This document shows, piece after piece, positions 36,305 through 44,805 of a stretch of 64,000 nt of DNA. The DNA is taken from positions 434,001-498,000 of the forward strand of contig CALLKK010000009.1 of the NCBI GenBank assembly GCA_938008435.1. Reading direction: 5' to 3'. Position 1 is the first letter of the stretch. Each line of letters begins with the position of its first letter. The position numbers and the translations under genes are program-made. The DNA is from an uncultured Steroidobacter sp. (GTDB taxonomy: Bacteria > Pseudomonadota > Gammaproteobacteria > Steroidobacterales > Steroidobacteraceae). The notes under the pieces are model-generated. The model saw only the letters and a program-made list of their open reading frames with translations. It was not told the DNA's origin and ran no database searches.

Positions 36305-36910
36305 ATGGCCTTCACTCTCAAACCCCTGCCGTACCCGAAGGATTCTCTGGACCCGTTGATGTCGGCGCGTACGCTCGAACATCACCACGACAAGCATCAC
36401 GCCACGTACGTCACGAAGCTCAACGATTTCGTGAAGGGAACGAAGTTCGAGAACGCCGATCTCGAAACGATCATTCGCGAAACGGCGAATGCCACGGGCA
36501 CCGAAAAGAAGATCTTCAACAACGCCGCGCAGGTTTGGAATCACGACTTCTATTGGGATTCGCTCGCGCCGAACGCCGGCGGCACGCCGCCCGAGGCGGT
36601 ACTGAAGCGCATCGAAGCGGCTTTCGGCTCGCTCGACAATTTCCGCGACAAGTTCGTCGATGCCGCCGTCAACCAGTTCGGCAGCGGCTGGGCGTGGCTC
36701 GTCGTGAAGGACGGCAAGCTCGAGATCACCACCACGCACGATGCGGACAACCCGCTCACGCACGGCGAGTATCCGCTGTGGACCTGCGACGTGTGGGAAC
36801 ACGCCTACTACCTCGACTACCAGCACGAGCGTGCGCGCTTCGTGAAGACGGTCATCGAAAAGCTCGCGAACTGGCAGTTCGTGGCCAAGCGACTGGCCGA
36901 TGCCCCGTAA
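36305..36910 (+). CDS. sodB: Superoxide dismutase [Fe]
   Basis: 201 residues, the usual length. The four metal ligands are in place: His in RTLEHHHDKHHATY, His in AAQVWNHDFYWDSL, and Asp/His in WTCDVWEHAYYLDYQ. AAQVWNHDFYW and GSGWAWLVVKDG fit the Fe- rather than Mn-type. GGAG lies 8 bases before the ATG. The enzyme destroys superoxide in the cytosol. A 12-bp hairpin follows (36922-36949). Confidence 0.96.
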   Translation: MAFTLKPLPYPKDSLDPLMSARTLEHHHDKHHATYVTKLNDFVKGTKFENADLETIIRETANATGTEKKIFNNAAQVWNHDFYWDSLAPNAGGTPPEAVLKRIEAAFGSLDNFRDKFVDAAVNQFGSGWAWLVVKDGKLEITTTHDADNPLTHGEYPLWTCDVWEHAYYLDYQHERARFVKTVIEKLANWQFVAKRLADAP

Positions 36911-36921
36911 TTCCCGTCGCC

Positions 36922-36954
36922 CGACCCCGCTTCGCGAGAAGCGGGGTCGATCTT
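36922..36954 (+). terminator. Probable terminator of sodB
   Basis: Perfect 12-bp stem CGACCCCGCTTC/GAAGCGGGGTCG with loop GCGA, 11 bases after the sodB stop. The tail ATCTT is a weak T-tract. Confidence 0.65.
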
Positions 36955-37070
36955 CCGGCGCAACCACATCCTTTCGTGCGCCGAGGGAAATTCCTTAAGT
37001 ATTTCTGTCGCTTCCGTCCGCAAGCGCATCCTCGCAAGAATGCCGAAGCGAAGGCGCACTGAGGAACGGC

Positions 37071-37280
37071 ATGCATCCGCACGGTAGCGATCGGAACGAG
37101 GCGGCCATCTATTGGACGGCAGTCAGCTTGATCGTTTGCGAAGGGCTGCCGATCGACAAAGCCGCCGAACGGCTCGGGATCGATAGCGATCTCTTGCGCG
37201 ACATCTTGAATCGGCGCCAGCAAGCTTGCCCCTACCCCGAGCCGCTGCCATCCGACGCCAAGAGCTCCTTCAAACACTGA
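37071..37280 (+). CDS. Small HTH-like protein, unknown
   Basis: 69 residues with GAGGAACGGC right before the ATG. EGLPIDKAAERLGIDSDLL RDILNRR (residues 25-50, written with a break) looks like a helix-turn-helix of the MerR/transposase-Fis type, but there is no wing or second domain. It lies between sodB and the iron operon. A DNA-binding role is possible, not shown. Confidence 0.55.
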   Translation: MHPHGSDRNEAAIYWTAVSLIVCEGLPIDKAAERLGIDSDLLRDILNRRQQACPYPEPLPSDAKSSFKH

Positions 37281-37324
37281 CTGCGCGCTGCGTGGAAGGC
37301 GCAGCAGGCTTGCGGCAGCCCCGC

Positions 37325-37356
37325 AATTGCGACTAATTCTCAATTGCGCATAGAAT
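37325..37356 (+). promoter_or_regulatory. Sigma70-type promoter overlapped by a Fur-like box
   Basis: TTGCGA (37327-37332), 18 bases, TAGAAT (37351-37356). Read on the other strand, 37327-37343 is TTGAGAATTAGTCGCAA, matching 12 of 16 defined positions of the Fur core ATGAGAATNATTCTCAT. The box covers the -35 and most of the spacer. Transcription would start near 37363, which excludes the upstream ATG at 37355 as start of the imelysin gene and supports 37415. Confidence 0.7.
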
Positions 37357-37414
37357 GCCGCGCGACGAGTCACCCCGCTCGCCGCCATCCTTCTCACACG
37401 GTAGCTCGCATTTG

Positions 37415-38629
37415 ATGTCCACTCGAATCGAGAACGTCCGCCGGACGTTGGTCGCGTTCGTCTCCGTCTTGCTCGCCAGCTGCGCCGGACAAGGCGACGA
37501 TCCTCGCATCCCTGTCATCGAAACGTACGCCGACATCGTCCTCGCAACGTACGAGGATGCGATCGAGGCCGCCCGTGCACTCGACCGCGCCGTCGATGAG
37601 CTCATCGCCAATCCGAGCGAAGCGACGCTCGCTGCCGCACGCGAGCAGTGGAAGACGGCGCGCATCTTTTACGGCTACACCGAAGCATTCCGGTTCTACG
37701 GCGGTCCGATCGACGATGACGACGGCCCCGAGCCGCGCTTGAACGGCTGGCCGCTCGATGAGAACCACATCGATGCGGTGAAGCTGGATGCCTACAACGC
37801 AGCGCCCGGCGAGAACATCATCGGCAATCCGTCAAAGTATCCGGAGATCACGCCCGAGCTCATTGCCGCGCAGAACGAGGCCGGCGGCGAGAAGAACATC
37901 GCGAGCGGCTATCACGCAATCGAGTTCTTGCTGTGGGGTCAGGATCTGAACGATCCGCCCGAATCCGCAGGCCAACGGCCTTACACCGATTACGTCGTGA
38001 GCGGTCCCGACGCCGAGATCAACGCGCGGCGCGCCCGCTATCTCAAGGCGGCCACCACCTTGCTCATCAGCGATCTTGAAAGCGTGGCCGTCGAGTGGCG
38101 CAAGCCGCAAGCGGGCGAAACGAACTATCGCGTCTCGCTCATCACGGGCGACGTCCCGACCGCGCTCAAGCGCATGTTCACCGGGATGGCGGCGCTCGCG
38201 GAAGTTGAGATGGCGGGCGAACGCATGAACGTGCCGCTGCTCTCCTCGGATCAAGAAGAGGAGCAATCCTGCTTCAGCGATACGACGGCCGCGGACTTGC
38301 GCGCGAACATCGACGGCATCGCGCACGTCTATTACGCGAGATACACGCGCGCAAACGGCACGACGATCAGCGGACCGAGTCTCGCGGACCTCGTCCGCAA
38401 AGCCGATCCGCGCATTGCCGATGAGATGGACGAGCGTCTCGAACGTGCGCGCGCAGCCGTGTACGCGATCGAAAGCCCGTTCGATCTGGAAATTCGCGCC
38501 GACAATCCGGCCGGCCAGGCGCGCGTGCGAGATGCGATCGAGGCATTGCGTGCCGCAGCGCTGTCGTTCACGCGCGCAGCGCGCTCCATCCAGATCTTCC
38601 TTTCGGATCTGGAAAGCCTCGGCGATTGA
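37415..38629 (+). CDS. Imelysin-family iron-regulated lipoprotein (peptidase M75-like)
   Basis: 404 residues from ATG 37415. The signal ends in a lipobox (FVSVLLASC, Cys23). The imelysin GxHxxE motif is GYHAIE (165-170) within GYHAIEFLLWGQD; REQWKTARIFYGYTEAFRFY and PLDENHID are other family blocks. Imelysins are cell-surface or periplasmic proteins tied to iron uptake, not proven peptidases. First gene of an operon with the di-heme protein and the DUF1513 protein; the start of the next gene lies 20 bases after the stop. The Fur-like box in front supports iron control. Confidence 0.92.
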   Translation: MSTRIENVRRTLVAFVSVLLASCAGQGDDPRIPVIETYADIVLATYEDAIEAARALDRAVDELIANPSEATLAAAREQWKTARIFYGYTEAFRFYGGPIDDDDGPEPRLNGWPLDENHIDAVKLDAYNAAPGENIIGNPSKYPEITPELIAAQNEAGGEKNIASGYHAIEFLLWGQDLNDPPESAGQRPYTDYVVSGPDAEINARRARYLKAATTLLISDLESVAVEWRKPQAGETNYRVSLITGDVPTALKRMFTGMAALAEVEMAGERMNVPLLSSDQEEEQSCFSDTTAADLRANIDGIAHVYYARYTRANGTTISGPSLADLVRKADPRIADEMDERLERARAAVYAIESPFDLEIRADNPAGQARVRDAIEALRAAALSFTRAARSIQIFLSDLESLGD

Positions 38630-38649
38630 GATCAGCGGAGCGCGGTCGA

Positions 38650-40053
38650 GTGCACGAGCGCAACGTATTCGGCGTCGCCGCGGCAATCGCGCTCGTCTTG
38701 AGCGGCGTCAGCGGCTGCTCCTCGAAAGCCTCCGCGCCGGTCGATGAGCTGCTCATGCCGCGGTCGGGCGGCGCGATGACCACCGACACGAGCGATCGGC
38801 ACGCGTTCTCGCGGCCGGCGCCGAACTTGAGCGTCACCGAGCGCGCCACCTTCGCGGTCGGCAATCAGTTCTTCAACAGCCCTTGGATCGTCGCGCCGGC
38901 GACCGCCGATGCGCGCGACGGTTTGGGACCGCTGTTCAATGCGCGCAGCTGCGATGCCTGCCACAACAACGATGGCCGCGGTCGCCCGCCGGAAGCGGAC
39001 GAAAGACCGATCTCGCTCGTCGTTCAATTCGGCTCGAATGCGCGCGGACCGCATGGCGAGCCGCTCGGCGATCCGATCTACGGCGACAACTTGAATCCGT
39101 TCGCGATCGGCGGCGTTGCGCCGGAAGGCTCCATTCGCATTCGTTATCGCGAGATCGCCGGCACTTTCGCCGACGGCGAGCCCTACACATTGCTTGCGCC
39201 GGAGTACGAGTTCATCGAGCTCGCTTATGGTCCGCTCGATCCCAACACCGGCTTCTCGCCGCGCGTTGCGCCCGCGGTCTACGGCGTCGGCTTGCTCGAA
39301 GCCGTACCGGAAGAACAGATCCTCGCGCTCGCCGATCCCGACGACGCCGACGGCGATGGCATCTCGGGCCGACCGAATCGCGTCTGGAATCGTGCACGCG
39401 AGCGCTTCGAGCTCGGCCGCTTCGGCTGGAAAGCGAATCAGCCCGACATCGCGCACCAGACGGCCGCCGCGTTCTCGGCTGAGATCGGCATGTCGACTTC
39501 GTTGCGGCCAGGTCAAAACTGCACCCAGGCGCAACGCGACTGCCTCGACGCCCCGCACGGCGGCGAGCCCGAGATCAGCGACGAGATCTTCGCGCACATC
39601 GTGCAATACCAGCGCATGCTCGCGGTGCCGGCACGACGCAATCTCGACGATCCGAAGGTCAAGAGAGGCGCGCAATTGTTCGTCGCCGCCGGTTGCGCGG
39701 CATGCCATCGCCCCACCCTGGTGACGGCTGCAACGAGCGAGCTCGGCGCCGCCGCCAATCAAACGATTCACCCGTTCACAGACCTCTTGCTGCACGACAT
39801 GGGCCCCGAGCTCGCCGACAGCCGGCCCGATTTCGACGCGACGCCCAGCGAATGGCGCACGCCGCCGCTCTGGGGACTCGGGCTGCAGGAAACCGTGAAC
39901 GGCCATACGCGCCTCTTGCACGACGGACGCGCCCGCAATGTCACGGAAGCCATCTTGTGGCATGGCGGCGAAGCCGAGCGCGCGCGCGAAGCGTTCCGTT
40001 CGATGTCGCGGCAAGAGCGCGAAGCGTTGCTCGCCTTCTTGAGCTCGCTCTGA
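38650..40053 (+). CDS. Di-heme oxidoreductase-like protein (DUF1111)
   Basis: 467 residues from GTG 38650, with GGAG 9 bases before; a TTG at 38626 overlapping the imelysin stop is possible. Signal/lipobox: IALVLSGVSGC. Two c-type heme sites, CDACH (about 100) and CAACH (near 345), and the family block PAVYGVGLLEAVPEEQILAL with DPDDADGDGISGRPNRVW, a calcium-loop-like segment. Such proteins accompany imelysin genes and may handle redox of iron. Periplasmic. Confidence 0.9.
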   Translation: MHERNVFGVAAAIALVLSGVSGCSSKASAPVDELLMPRSGGAMTTDTSDRHAFSRPAPNLSVTERATFAVGNQFFNSPWIVAPATADARDGLGPLFNARSCDACHNNDGRGRPPEADERPISLVVQFGSNARGPHGEPLGDPIYGDNLNPFAIGGVAPEGSIRIRYREIAGTFADGEPYTLLAPEYEFIELAYGPLDPNTGFSPRVAPAVYGVGLLEAVPEEQILALADPDDADGDGISGRPNRVWNRARERFELGRFGWKANQPDIAHQTAAAFSAEIGMSTSLRPGQNCTQAQRDCLDAPHGGEPEISDEIFAHIVQYQRMLAVPARRNLDDPKVKRGAQLFVAAGCAACHRPTLVTAATSELGAAANQTIHPFTDLLLHDMGPELADSRPDFDATPSEWRTPPLWGLGLQETVNGHTRLLHDGRARNVTEAILWHGGEAERAREAFRSMSRQEREALLAFLSSL

Positions 40054-40081
40054 CGCGAGCGCTTGGACGGTAGATGAGACG

Positions 40082-41227
40082 ATGAACGGCAGCGAAGAGC
40101 CTCGTGTGAAGTCGACTCGGCGTCTGCGCATTTCGCGACGCACTTTCATCGCATCGACGCTGGCTACTTGCGGCGCCTCGATGCTGGCCGGCTGCAGCAG
40201 CACGCCGCGGCAAGGGAAGATTCTGTCGGCATTCGAAGATGCGCGCGGCGATCAATACATCGGCGGGCTCAATCTTGCCGACGGCAGCGTGTTCGGCGCA
40301 CGCATTCCCGTGCGGGCTCACGGATGCGCGCTGCGTCCCGACAGTCCGCAGCGTGCGCTCTTCTTCGCACGCCGTCCCGGGACGCAAGCCTTCGAGCTCG
40401 ATCTTGCGACGAAGCAGGCGCGGCTTGTCTTCAAGACGCGCTCCGGTCAGCACCTTTCGGGTCACGGCGTGTTCTCGGCGGACGGCAAGCTCTTGTTCAC
40501 GCCGGAGCACGACTACGAACGTGTGCGTGGCGTGCTCAGCGTGCGCGATGCGCGCGATTACCGCGTGCTCGAAGAAATCGACACTCGCGGCATCGATCCG
40601 CACGAGCTCGCATGGCTGCCGGGCGGCGAGCGGTTGCTCGTAGCGAACGGCGGCATCATGACGCATCCGCGCTCGTATCGGCGCAAGCTCAATCTCGACA
40701 CGATGGATCCGTCGCTGTGCGTCATCGATGCTGCAACCGGCGCTTGTCTCGAGCAATGGCGTCTTCCCGAGCATCGACTCAGCATTCGGCATCTGTCCGT
40801 CGCGAGCGACGGCTCGGCCGCAGTTGGACTGCAGTTCGAAGGGCCGCCCGAGCGAGCCCCGAGCGTCGTCGCACTGTATCGACCGCAGCGCGGGCTCGAG
40901 CTGCTCGACTGTCCGCCCGCTGCGCGTGCAGCGATGCACGGCTACGTTGCCAGTGTGTGTCTCAGCGAGCGTCAGGACTTGATCGCCGCAAGCTGTCCGT
41001 ACGGCGCCGGCATCGCGTGCTGGAGCAAACGCACGGGAGAGTTTCTCGGCATCGTGACGGCAAGCGAGGCCTACGGCCTGTCGCAAGGAGCAGACGGTAC
41101 GATCATGGCGTCACTACGCGACGGCACCGCTTTCGAGATAGACAAGAAGCGACTGCGTTCACACTTCCTCGAAGTCTTCAGCGCGCAGCCGATTCACTGG
41201 GACGATCACTGGGTCGCCGCCGCCTGA
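40082..41227 (+). CDS. DUF1513 protein with Tat-like signal
   Basis: 381 residues. The N-terminus has RRLRISRRTFIASTLATCG, a twin-arginine signal followed by a lipobox-like MLAGC. The body is a beta-propeller-like DUF1513 domain: GLNLADGSVFGARIPVRAHG, HLSGHGVFSADGKLLFTPEH, GIDPHELAWLPGGERLLVAN and HRLSIRHLSVASDGS. Third gene of the iron cluster (imelysin, DUF1111, DUF1513 is a known conserved order). The exact function is unknown. Confidence 0.88.
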   Translation: MNGSEEPRVKSTRRLRISRRTFIASTLATCGASMLAGCSSTPRQGKILSAFEDARGDQYIGGLNLADGSVFGARIPVRAHGCALRPDSPQRALFFARRPGTQAFELDLATKQARLVFKTRSGQHLSGHGVFSADGKLLFTPEHDYERVRGVLSVRDARDYRVLEEIDTRGIDPHELAWLPGGERLLVANGGIMTHPRSYRRKLNLDTMDPSLCVIDAATGACLEQWRLPEHRLSIRHLSVASDGSAAVGLQFEGPPERAPSVVALYRPQRGLELLDCPPAARAAMHGYVASVCLSERQDLIAASCPYGAGIACWSKRTGEFLGIVTASEAYGLSQGADGTIMASLRDGTAFEIDKKRLRSHFLEVFSAQPIHWDDHWVAAA

Positions 41228-41273
41228 GACGCTGGCATAATCGCGCTCGATACCTTCCTGGGATGGAGTCGCG

Positions 41274-42134
41274 ATGCTCAAGCTCTCCTCGACCGGATCC
41301 GTCGCATCGTTGCGGCACATGGTCTGTGCCGGCGCAGCCCTGCTGTGCCTGACCAACGCACCGGCTTTCGCGCAACTGCCCGATTGGGCGCCACAACCGC
41401 CGCCGCGCATCGCCGAAGACGTCGTGCGTGCCGAAGTGCTCGTGCTGCATGCGGGCTTCGACACGACGTTCCGAGTCGACCCGTCGCTCGCACAACGCGG
41501 CACCGAAATCTCTGCGGAAGACGATCTCGGTCTCGACGATGCGCGTTTGCTCGTGCAAGGCGAGCTCACGCTGCTCCCGGGGAAGCGGCACCTCGTGCGC
41601 TTGACCGGCATGGCGATGCGACGCTCTGCCGATCGAACCATCGAAAAGGACATCGTCTTCGACGACGAGACTTATCGTGTCGGCGAACGCGTGAGCAGCG
41701 AGCTCAATCTCGCGATGGTCGGGCTCACCTACGGCTATCGTTTCGTGGCGCGCGATTGCTGCGAGCTCGCCGCAACGCTTGGCGTGCAGGTCGCCGAAGT
41801 GGAAGCAAATGCCGTGGTCCGCAGCCGCGTCATCCGCGACGCTGAAAGCGGCGTTGCGCCGCTCCCTCTCGCGGGCCTCGAAGGCCGCGTGGATTTCAGC
41901 CGCCGCTGGTCGCTCGAAGGTCGCGTGCAATATCTGTCTGCGAATATCGACGACGTGGACGGCTCGATCACCGACACGCGTATTGCGCTCACGTGGCGCA
42001 AGAACCCGCACCTCGTCTTCGGGCTCGGCTACCGTCGCTTTACGATCGAGATCGATTCCGAGCACGAAGATACGCCCGGCTTCGTCGACATGACGTTGGA
42101 CGGCCCGCTCCTGTTCATGAGAGCGAGCCTCTGA
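41274..42134 (+). CDS. Outer-membrane beta-barrel protein, unknown
   Basis: 286 residues; GGGATGGAG precedes the ATG. A signal peptide (AGAALLCLTNAPAFA) then alternating strands such as LNLAMVGLTYGYRFVAR and RVQYLSANIDDVDGSITDTR, and HLVFGLGYRRFTIEI near the end. Looks like a 10-12 strand barrel. It starts 46 bases after the DUF1513 gene on the same strand and may be co-transcribed, but nothing else ties it to iron. Confidence 0.65.
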   Translation: MLKLSSTGSVASLRHMVCAGAALLCLTNAPAFAQLPDWAPQPPPRIAEDVVRAEVLVLHAGFDTTFRVDPSLAQRGTEISAEDDLGLDDARLLVQGELTLLPGKRHLVRLTGMAMRRSADRTIEKDIVFDDETYRVGERVSSELNLAMVGLTYGYRFVARDCCELAATLGVQVAEVEANAVVRSRVIRDAESGVAPLPLAGLEGRVDFSRRWSLEGRVQYLSANIDDVDGSITDTRIALTWRKNPHLVFGLGYRRFTIEIDSEHEDTPGFVDMTLDGPLLFMRASL

Positions 42135-42173
42135 GACGCGCGTTCAGCCGACGCCGACGCGCAATGCGATGCG

Positions 42174-42569
42174 CTATTGGGCGGGGCGCGCTTCGTCGCG
42201 CGGCGGATCCTCGGCGAGCGGCTGCAGAAATACGATGCCAGGCTCCTGCTGCTCGACCTGCTCGACAGGTTCCGGCTGCGGTTCCGGCATGTTGCTGTAC
42301 TGCTCGTTGATGATCTGAAAGGCGCGCACGATCGCATCGACGCCGGCGACGACGACGGCCACCGGCACCAGCGCCAGCAGGAAGATGATCACGCGTCGCA
42401 GCGGCGCGGGCTGCGGACGAGTGCGCTCGCGTTCCAGCTCGAGCGCCTCTTGCGCGCGTTCCCGCACGGCACGCTGCAGATTGGTCGGCGGCCGCTCGAA
42501 CGGGACGACGCGCGCGCTCCCGGGCGCAGCATTTGAATCGGCGTAATGGGCGTCAGACGAGTGCATCAT
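42174..42569 (-). CDS. Single-pass membrane protein, unknown
   Basis: 131 residues from ATG at 42567-42569 (a second ATG is adjacent); GAGGGCC lies upstream. A charged cytoplasmic half (NLQRAVRERAQEALELERER) precedes one TM (RVIIFLLALVPVAVVVAGVD) and a Pro/Glu-rich periplasmic tail with EPVEQVEQQEPG. No recognised domain. It could scaffold another envelope protein. Confidence 0.55.
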   Translation of the reverse strand: MMHSSDAHYADSNAAPGSARVVPFERPPTNLQRAVRERAQEALELERERTRPQPAPLRRVIIFLLALVPVAVVVAGVDAIVRAFQIINEQYSNMPEPQPEPVEQVEQQEPGIVFLQPLAEDPPRDEARPAQ

Positions 42570-42942
42570 GAGATCGAAGGCCCTCGTTTCATGGGCTTCG
42601 GACGTCGGGCTACGGGCTACAGCCAGGAAAGAGCGCGCCGTGCGCCTCTTGCTCCAGCCCCCAGCCTCATCGACCGAAAGGACCGCGGCGTCGGAGCGCA
42701 TCGTCTGTCGTGAGTCGGCGCGATCCGGAGCAGCTCGGCAAGTGTACCTTGACGGCAGGCCGCTTACGATCAGCAGACCGACCAACCCGTGCCGGGTTCC
42801 CGCTCGCATCGCCGAATGCTGCGGCGGCTCGGTAGCTTCGCTGCTTGACGTCGGCAGCGCCAATGGCAAAGTGCCGCCTGGAGGCAAGTCGGCGGTTTTC
42901 GCGCTTGCTGGGCGCGCAGGAGACGTTCATCGAGGGAAACGC
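42570..42942. other. Intergenic region with a CTACGGGCTACAG repeat
   Basis: 373 bases between divergent genes. 42607-42624 reads GGGCTACGGGCTACAGCC, close to the repeat near 3.5 kb but without the second exact CTACAG. CGAGGGAAACGC at the right end is the ribosome binding site of the next gene. No gene is supported. Confidence 0.45.
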
Positions 42943-43422
42943 ATGAGCAGAAAAATTCTCGCCTTCGGTCTCGCTTGCCTGTTCGCCCTCGCCGGCGCGA
43001 ATGCTGCGGACGATACAGCGATCAGCGCGGAAGTCGGCGGCGTCCGCATGGAAGCGACGGCAGGCGCCGAGCGCGACGCCGCAAGCAAACCCACCTCGTG
43101 CAGCGCGCAATGCAGCGATGCGCACGCGCGTTGCGCCAGCTCAGTTCGCCGTGCGCGTCAGCAATGCGCACGCACTGCGGCGACGAGCGGCCGCGACGGC
43201 TTCGATCCTTACGTCGATGCCACGGCGTTTTGCAGCTACTTCCGCCGGCCGCGCAATTGCGGTCCCGGCTGCGAGGCGCGATTCGCGCAGCATTTGCGAC
43301 TATGTCTGCAGGCCGTGGACAACCCGGCGCGCCTGCGGCAGGACTGCATCGAGCAAGAGCGTCAGGCCAATACGTTCTGCCGTCAGGAGCTGCACGACTG
43401 CGAGCTCGCCTGCAAGCAGTAG
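42943..43422 (+). CDS. Secreted cysteine-rich protein, unknown
   Basis: 159 residues with CGAGGG just before the ATG. Signal peptide: MSRKILAFGLACLFALAG, cleaved near GANA. The mature part holds about fourteen cysteines in patterns such as CSAQCSDAHARC, CGPGCEARF, CLQAVD, CRQELHDCELACKQ. Paired spacing CxxxC-x6-C suggests helical hairpins held by disulfides, so it is likely stable in the periplasm or outside. I do not recognise the family. Confidence 0.65.
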   Translation: MSRKILAFGLACLFALAGANAADDTAISAEVGGVRMEATAGAERDAASKPTSCSAQCSDAHARCASSVRRARQQCARTAATSGRDGFDPYVDATAFCSYFRRPRNCGPGCEARFAQHLRLCLQAVDNPARLRQDCIEQERQANTFCRQELHDCELACKQ

Positions 43423-43429
43423 CCCGACG

Positions 43430-43822
43430 CTACATCGTCGGCGTGTTGGGCGAAGCGTGCGTTCGCTCATACGCCTGCTGGCAGCGCAGACATCGTCCGG
43501 CGCTCGGCTCGGCCTCGAGACGCGCCGGCGCGATCGGCTGACCGCAGTCGATGCAGGCGCCGAAGCTACCTTCTTCGATGCGGCGTAGCGCGCGGTCGAT
43601 GGCGCGCAGCTCGCCCACATCGCGCTCGACCTCTGCGAGATTGAGATCCACGATCAGATCCGAGAACGAATCGTCGCCCTCGTCGCCGCCACGCTCGGCG
43701 ATCTGCGCGTGCGTTTCGTCGTTGGAACGTGCCAACGTAACGCGGATCTCATCCTTGAGCTGAGCCGACCGCTCGCGCAGGCGAGCCGCGAATCCGGCGA
43801 TATGCGTTTGATCCAGTGCCAT
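43430..43822 (-). CDS. DksA/TraR-type C4 zinc finger protein
   Basis: 130 residues from ATG at 43820-43822. A helical N-terminal half with acidic spots (RERSAQLKDEIRVTLARSN, GDEGDDSFSDLIVDLNLAEV) precedes the zinc finger CIDCGQPIAPARLEAEPSAG...CLRC. It is shorter than classical DksA (about 150) and resembles TraR/YbiI-like forms. It may bind RNA polymerase through the secondary channel. Monocistronic, tail to tail with the Cys-rich gene. Confidence 0.85.
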   Translation of the reverse strand: MALDQTHIAGFAARLRERSAQLKDEIRVTLARSNDETHAQIAERGGDEGDDSFSDLIVDLNLAEVERDVGELRAIDRALRRIEEGSFGACIDCGQPIAPARLEAEPSAGRCLRCQQAYERTHASPNTPTM

Positions 43823-43926
43823 ATGTCGACCCCGCTCGCAATCGATGACGATCCCTTCATGAAATCCGCTGCCACGCCGCAGGTTCCCGACGTGCGCCAA
43901 TCCATCGCGCAGGTCTCGGCGCACAC

Positions 43927-44802
43927 ATGAGCAAAGCCAACGTTCGCGGCATTGTCGCGATGCTTGCTGCGGTCGCGACTTTCGCCGTCATGGACCTCTG
44001 CATGAAGCGACTCGTGGAAACGTACCCCGCGATTCAGGTGACGTTTTTGCGCGGCGCCACCTCGCTGCCGCTGCTCGTCGCAGCGACGGCATTGTTCGGG
44101 CAATGGCGCAATCTGCGACCGCAGCGCTGGGGACTGCATCTGGTGCGCGGACTGCTCAGCATCATCATCCTGTGGGCGTTCGTCTTCGCCGTGAAAGACC
44201 TGTCGCTCGCCGATGCTTACGCCATCTTCATGTCCGCGCCGCTGCTCATCACCGCGCTGTCCGTGCCGCTCCTGCACGAACGCGTCGGTTGGCGCCGCTG
44301 GCTCGCCGTCGGAGTCGGCATGATCGGCGTCATCGTGATCCTCAAGCCTTCGGGCACAAGCTGGCTGAGCCTGGGCGGCATTGCCGCGTTCGTTGCAGCG
44401 CTCGGCTATGCGCTCAACGCCCTGACGATTCGCATGCTCGCCCGCTCGGATTCTGCCGATGCCACGATCGTCTGGCCGCTCGCGATCTTGACGGTCGTGA
44501 GCGCAATCGCGGCGGCGGCTGTGTGGGTTCCCTTGCGTGCCGAGCATGTTGCCTGGATCGCCTTGCTCGCCGTGACCGGCACCATCGGACAGTACTTGCT
44601 CACGCATGCGTTTCGCCGCGCGTCGCCTGCCGTATTGGCGCCGCTCGAGTACACGGCGCTTGCCTGGGGGCTGCTATTCGATTTCGTGATCTGGTCGAGC
44701 ACGCCCAGCGCTCGCATGCTCGTCGGCGCGGCAATCATCGTCGCCAGCGGCTTGTATGTGTTTCAGCGGGAACGCCGCACGGCGAGCCAGATCGCGTGTT
44801 GA
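43927..44802 (+). CDS. DMT-superfamily transporter (EamA), 10 TM
   Basis: 291 residues with two EamA halves, ten hydrophobic helices in all: MLAAVATFAVMDLCMKRLVE at TM1, LLSIIILWAFVFAVKDLSLA, and FVAALGYALNALTIRMLARS at the midpoint. RSDSADATIVWPLAILTVV starts the second repeat. Metabolite exporters of this type are hard to assign by sequence. Its stop is 3 bases from the convergent DMT gene's stop. Confidence 0.85.
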   Translation: MSKANVRGIVAMLAAVATFAVMDLCMKRLVETYPAIQVTFLRGATSLPLLVAATALFGQWRNLRPQRWGLHLVRGLLSIIILWAFVFAVKDLSLADAYAIFMSAPLLITALSVPLLHERVGWRRWLAVGVGMIGVIVILKPSGTSWLSLGGIAAFVAALGYALNALTIRMLARSDSADATIVWPLAILTVVSAIAAAAVWVPLRAEHVAWIALLAVTGTIGQYLLTHAFRRASPAVLAPLEYTALAWGLLFDFVIWSSTPSARMLVGAAIIVASGLYVFQRERRTASQIAC

Positions 44803-44805
44803 AAC

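Noticed and set aside
38626..38649. TTG start overlapping the imelysin stop for the di-heme gene
   Set aside because: GTG at 38650 has GGAG 9 bases upstream and gives a normal signal peptide; TTG remains possible.
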